Below, piece by piece: positions 62,063-64,000 of a stretch of 64,000 nt of DNA. The notes below the pieces were generated by a model. It worked only from the letters and a program-made list of their open reading frames with translations, searched no databases and was not told where the DNA came from. The stretch spans positions 1 to 64,000 of the forward strand of contig SVUA01000005.1 in assembly GCA_015063485.1 (NCBI GenBank). Reading direction: 5' to 3'. The translations under genes and the position numbers were made by a program. The stretch's first letter is position 1, and every line of letters starts with the position of its first letter. The stretch is from Oscillospiraceae bacterium. Lineage in GTDB: Bacteria > Bacillota > Clostridia > Oscillospirales > CAG-272.

Positions 62063-62596
62063 ATGAAAAAACAAATTATAGCAAATGCAGTTATCTATCT
62101 TATTTGTATGATAGCGGCAAGTCTTTTAAATCTTGCGGTCAGTGCGCTTGCCGTGAAAATAGTAGACGCACTTGTATTGCCCGAATTTTTTATTCTTGCC
62201 ATAGTTCGCGCGGTAGCGGGAATTTTAACGGGGTGTGTTGTGATAGGAGCAATATTTTTCTACGAGGGATATAAAACGGTGTCATTTTCGTTGTGGAAAG
62301 TAGTTTTGCCTATGCTATTAGCTGCCGCCGTACACTTCATAATTGCTTTTGTTTTCAAATTTTATCCATTCATTGCGGGTGGAACGCATTATCTTGGCGG
62401 ACTTATAGAAAACGGAGACGGCTTTTCTTCTTTTGACTCTGTCTCGGACGTTAGACTTTGGGCGTATATCGCGGCATTTTGGATAGCGAAAGCCGCTGAG
62501 ATAGTAGTCGCACCCATATGTTGCTTGTTGGGAAAGAGAGTTCGTATAAAGAACAGAGAGTCTTTAGTTGGATACAATAATTCGGAAGAAAAATAA
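62063..62596 (+). CDS. Small multi-helix membrane protein, unknown function
   Basis: The 177-residue protein has about four membrane helices (about 5-30, 40-70, 78-102 and 128-152) and a basic C-terminal tail (GKRVRIKNRESLVGYNN). I recognise no domain. It lies alone between the divergent M50 gene and tRNA-Leu. A TAGGAG site precedes the ATG. The frame is well formed, and its reading direction is supported by the ribosome binding site. Confidence 0.7.
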   Translation: MKKQIIANAVIYLICMIAASLLNLAVSALAVKIVDALVLPEFFILAIVRAVAGILTGCVVIGAIFFYEGYKTVSFSLWKVVLPMLLAAAVHFIIAFVFKFYPFIAGGTHYLGGLIENGDGFSSFDSVSDVRLWAYIAAFWIAKAAEIVVAPICCLLGKRVRIKNRESLVGYNNSEEK

Positions 62597-62633
62597 TACC
62601 GAAAAATTTTTAAAAAAACTTTCGAAAAAGGTA

Positions 62634-62661
62634 TTGACATTTTGAAAAAAAGTGGTATAAT
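62634..62661 (+). promoter_or_regulatory. Promoter of tRNA-Leu(GAG)
   Basis: Consensus -35 TTGACA (62634-62639) and -10 TATAAT (62656-62661) are 16 bp apart, about 31 bp before the tRNA. Confidence 0.85.
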
Positions 62662-62692
62662 ACTATATGTTGCCGCGAGCGGTAACATATAT

Positions 62693-62776
62693 GCGAGAGT
62701 GGCGGAACTGGCAGACGCGCACGTTTGAGGGGCGTGTGGTTACACCGTACGGGTTCAAGTCCCGTTTCTCGCACCA
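62693..62776 (+). tRNA. tRNA-Leu, anticodon GAG
   Basis: The 84-nt sequence folds as a type II tRNA: acceptor GCGAGAG with TTCTCGC, anticodon stem CACGT/GCGTG with loop TTGAGGG (anticodon GAG), a variable arm TGGTTACACC, T loop GGTTCAAGTCC, encoded CCA. It reads CUC and CUU codons. Confidence 0.93.
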
Positions 62777-62777
62777 A

Positions 62778-62815
62778 AAAAAAGATGGTACGAAAAAGCG
62801 TACTGTCTTTTTTTT
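62778..62815 (+). terminator. Terminator after tRNA-Leu(GAG)
   Basis: AGATGGTACG and CGTACTGTCT form a stem with two G-T pairs, preceded by A residues and followed by eight T residues. Confidence 0.85.
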
Positions 62816-62859
62816 ATAAGTATATTCTATTTTTATGCCGCTAAATATATGCCAAGTGC

Positions 62860-62888
62860 TTGCAATATTTGTAATATTATGATATAAT
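62860..62888 (+). promoter_or_regulatory. Promoter of the Asn-rich lipoprotein gene
   Basis: -35 TTGCAA (62860-62865) and -10 TATAAT (62883-62888) are 17 bp apart, with a leader of about 50 bases. Confidence 0.8.
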
Positions 62889-62942
62889 AATTATGCAAGG
62901 TATTTCCTTGAACGATTTACTACATTAAGAAAGGCTATCTAT

Positions 62943-64000
62943 ATGAAAACTATTAAAAAAACTATCTGTGTAATATTTTGTTTTTGTATGTTAATTACGG
63001 TACTTTCGTCTTGTACTGAAAAAAATAGCAGCAATGATACTTCAAACTCAGAACAAGATAAAAATTCTGTTATTCAAAACAATACAAACAATACTAACAA
63101 CAACAATAATACCAATTTTAATGCCGTCGCATACAGTGATATGAGGGTATCACTGTATGATTTTTATAAAGAGAGTATTGGATTTGTAAAGAGTGACTAT
63201 AATGCTAACGGAAATCTTGTTAGAGAAACATTTTTTAATGAAACATGGTCGTATTTGCCTGCACTATACATAGAGTATATTTATAATTCGGCTGGCAGAC
63301 TTGAAAAATCCGTTATGTATGATGCTGAGGATGACTACGACATTGCAGCATTTAATTTTGATTGCAAAGAAAAATCTCATATCATTTACACATATGGAAT
63401 TGATGGCAAACTTGCATCTGGCGTTTTATATGAAAATAACAAAATAACCGATGTAAATGTAAAGTTTGAATATCACTTAAATGGAACGATAAAAAAGAGA
63501 ACTTTTTATGAAGATAATTATTTAATATTTTATAATGAGTATGATGAAAAAGGCAGATGTATAACCGAATCGGATTTAGACGATGAGAACGCAACTCTGT
63601 TTATGACATACGAGGGCGATAGCCGAGAGGTAAAAACCACATCTTTGAAATATAACGATAATGACAGCCTATATCCAATAAACTTAACTTATACAAACGG
63701 ATATATATCTAAATCTATTGTGGATTTAGGGGATATGGTTGTAACAATGAATACCGAATACAACGAAAAATACAACCCGATATCAATAGAGCAAACCATA
63801 GAAAAGGTTGGAGAGTCTCCCGAAACGATAAAATATAATTACACATACAATTCAGATTCTTTTGTTGAAAAGTTCAGTGGTACATATGGCAACGCTCAAT
63901 ATACTGAAAAATATGAATTAACAGTCAAATATAACGAAAATAAGAAAATCTGTGTCTATGAAGAATCAGAGTATGAGGATGACAAGCTAATATATGTATA
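62943..64000 (+). CDS. Lipoprotein with YD-like repeats, truncated by the window end
   Basis: An open frame runs from the ATG at 62943 to the last base with no stop (352 codons visible). AAAGG precedes the ATG. The signal peptide (MKTIKKTICVIFCFCMLITVL) ends in a lipobox (SSCTEK, Cys about 24). A low-complexity Asn/Thr linker follows (about 40-64). The rest has tandem units of about 20-25 residues of the form Y-Y-(x)-G-R/K-L (IYNSAGRLEKS, TYGIDGKLASG, EYHLNGTIKKR, EYDEKGRCITE), like RHS/YD repeats. It is probably a cell-surface protein; its AT-rich, Asn-rich coding differs from the neighbours. Confidence 0.75.
   Translation, partial: MKTIKKTICVIFCFCMLITVLSSCTEKNSSNDTSNSEQDKNSVIQNNTNNTNNNNNTNFNAVAYSDMRVSLYDFYKESIGFVKSDYNANGNLVRETFFNETWSYLPALYIEYIYNSAGRLEKSVMYDAEDDYDIAAFNFDCKEKSHIIYTYGIDGKLASGVLYENNKITDVNVKFEYHLNGTIKKRTFYEDNYLIFYNEYDEKGRCITESDLDDENATLFMTYEGDSREVKTTSLKYNDNDSLYPINLTYTNGYISKSIVDLGDMVVTMNTEYNEKYNPISIEQTIEKVGESPETIKYNYTYNSDSFVEKFSGTYGNAQYTEKYELTVKYNENKKICVYEESEYEDDKLIYV

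Noticed and set aside
1-64000. CRISPR array, prophage, transposase or rRNA operon
   Set aside because: No regularly spaced direct repeats, phage structural genes, transposase motifs or rRNA sequence were seen; the S24 repressor alone is not evidence of a prophage.

Overview
The window looks like chromosome from an anaerobic, spore-forming member of the Clostridia (Bacillota). The reasons are: strong sigma-A promoters (TTGACA / 17 bp / TATAAT), AGGAGG ribosome binding sites, T-box riboswitches, the sporulation pair gpr-spoIIP, a SpoVB-type flippase, the rpsP-khpA-ffh-ylxM cluster, and an electron-bifurcating type [FeFe] hydrogenase. I cannot name the species. No rRNA, prophage, transposase or CRISPR array is visible. 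The mobile-looking DNA is limited to two small repeat elements at 1-92 and 5930-6092.

Layout. 1-5,800: a tryptophan T-box and a lone trpB, then convergently pheS-pheT-DUF896 behind a second T-box. 5,800-12,600: a MITE-like repeat, an oligopeptide-binding lipoprotein (-), then gpr, spoIIP, an S24 repressor and a glycosyltransferase (+). 12,600-17,500: khpA, rpsP, ffh, ylxM, an esterase-like lipoprotein, tRNA-Leu and a papain-like protein (all -). 17,700-26,600: a large membrane-anchored surface protein, dnaE, a BofC-like membrane protein (-) and a class A PBP. 26,600-30,700: an acetyltransferase and a heterodimeric ABC exporter (-). 31,000-36,500: an unusual HTH-phosphoglucosamine mutase fusion with nagB, tRNA-Val, a GH78-like enzyme and a phosphodiesterase. 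36,500-40,800: spoVB-like flippase (-) and polA (+).

40,850-49,260 is the most distinctive block: ten genes in one direction from one good promoter. The first half (DRTGG protein, RsbW-like ATPase, a hydrogenase-like iron-sulfur protein, a second DRTGG protein, a PHP phosphoesterase) looks like a sensing and signalling module. The second half (NuoE-like, a second ATPase, a 2Fe-2S protein, NuoF-like, catalytic HydA) is a HydABC-type hydrogenase that would couple NADH and ferredoxin oxidation to H2 production. 49,300-57,060 holds a D,D-carboxypeptidase, pgi, a P-loop protein, topB, an unrecognised membrane protein and deoC. 57,100-61,250 is a complete potABCD polyamine transporter operon (-) with a structured leader. 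The end has an M50 protease, a small membrane protein, tRNA-Leu(GAG) and an Asn-rich lipoprotein cut by the window edge.

The best candidates for something not well described are the HTH-GlmM fusion with an adjacent palindromic operator, and the paired sensory module upstream of the hydrogenase. Starts were moved from the longest open frame where a ribosome binding site or family alignment decided it (pheS, spoIIP, khpA, PBP, one ABC subunit, glmM fusion, nagB, phosphodiesterase, polA, hydA, deoC, potD).
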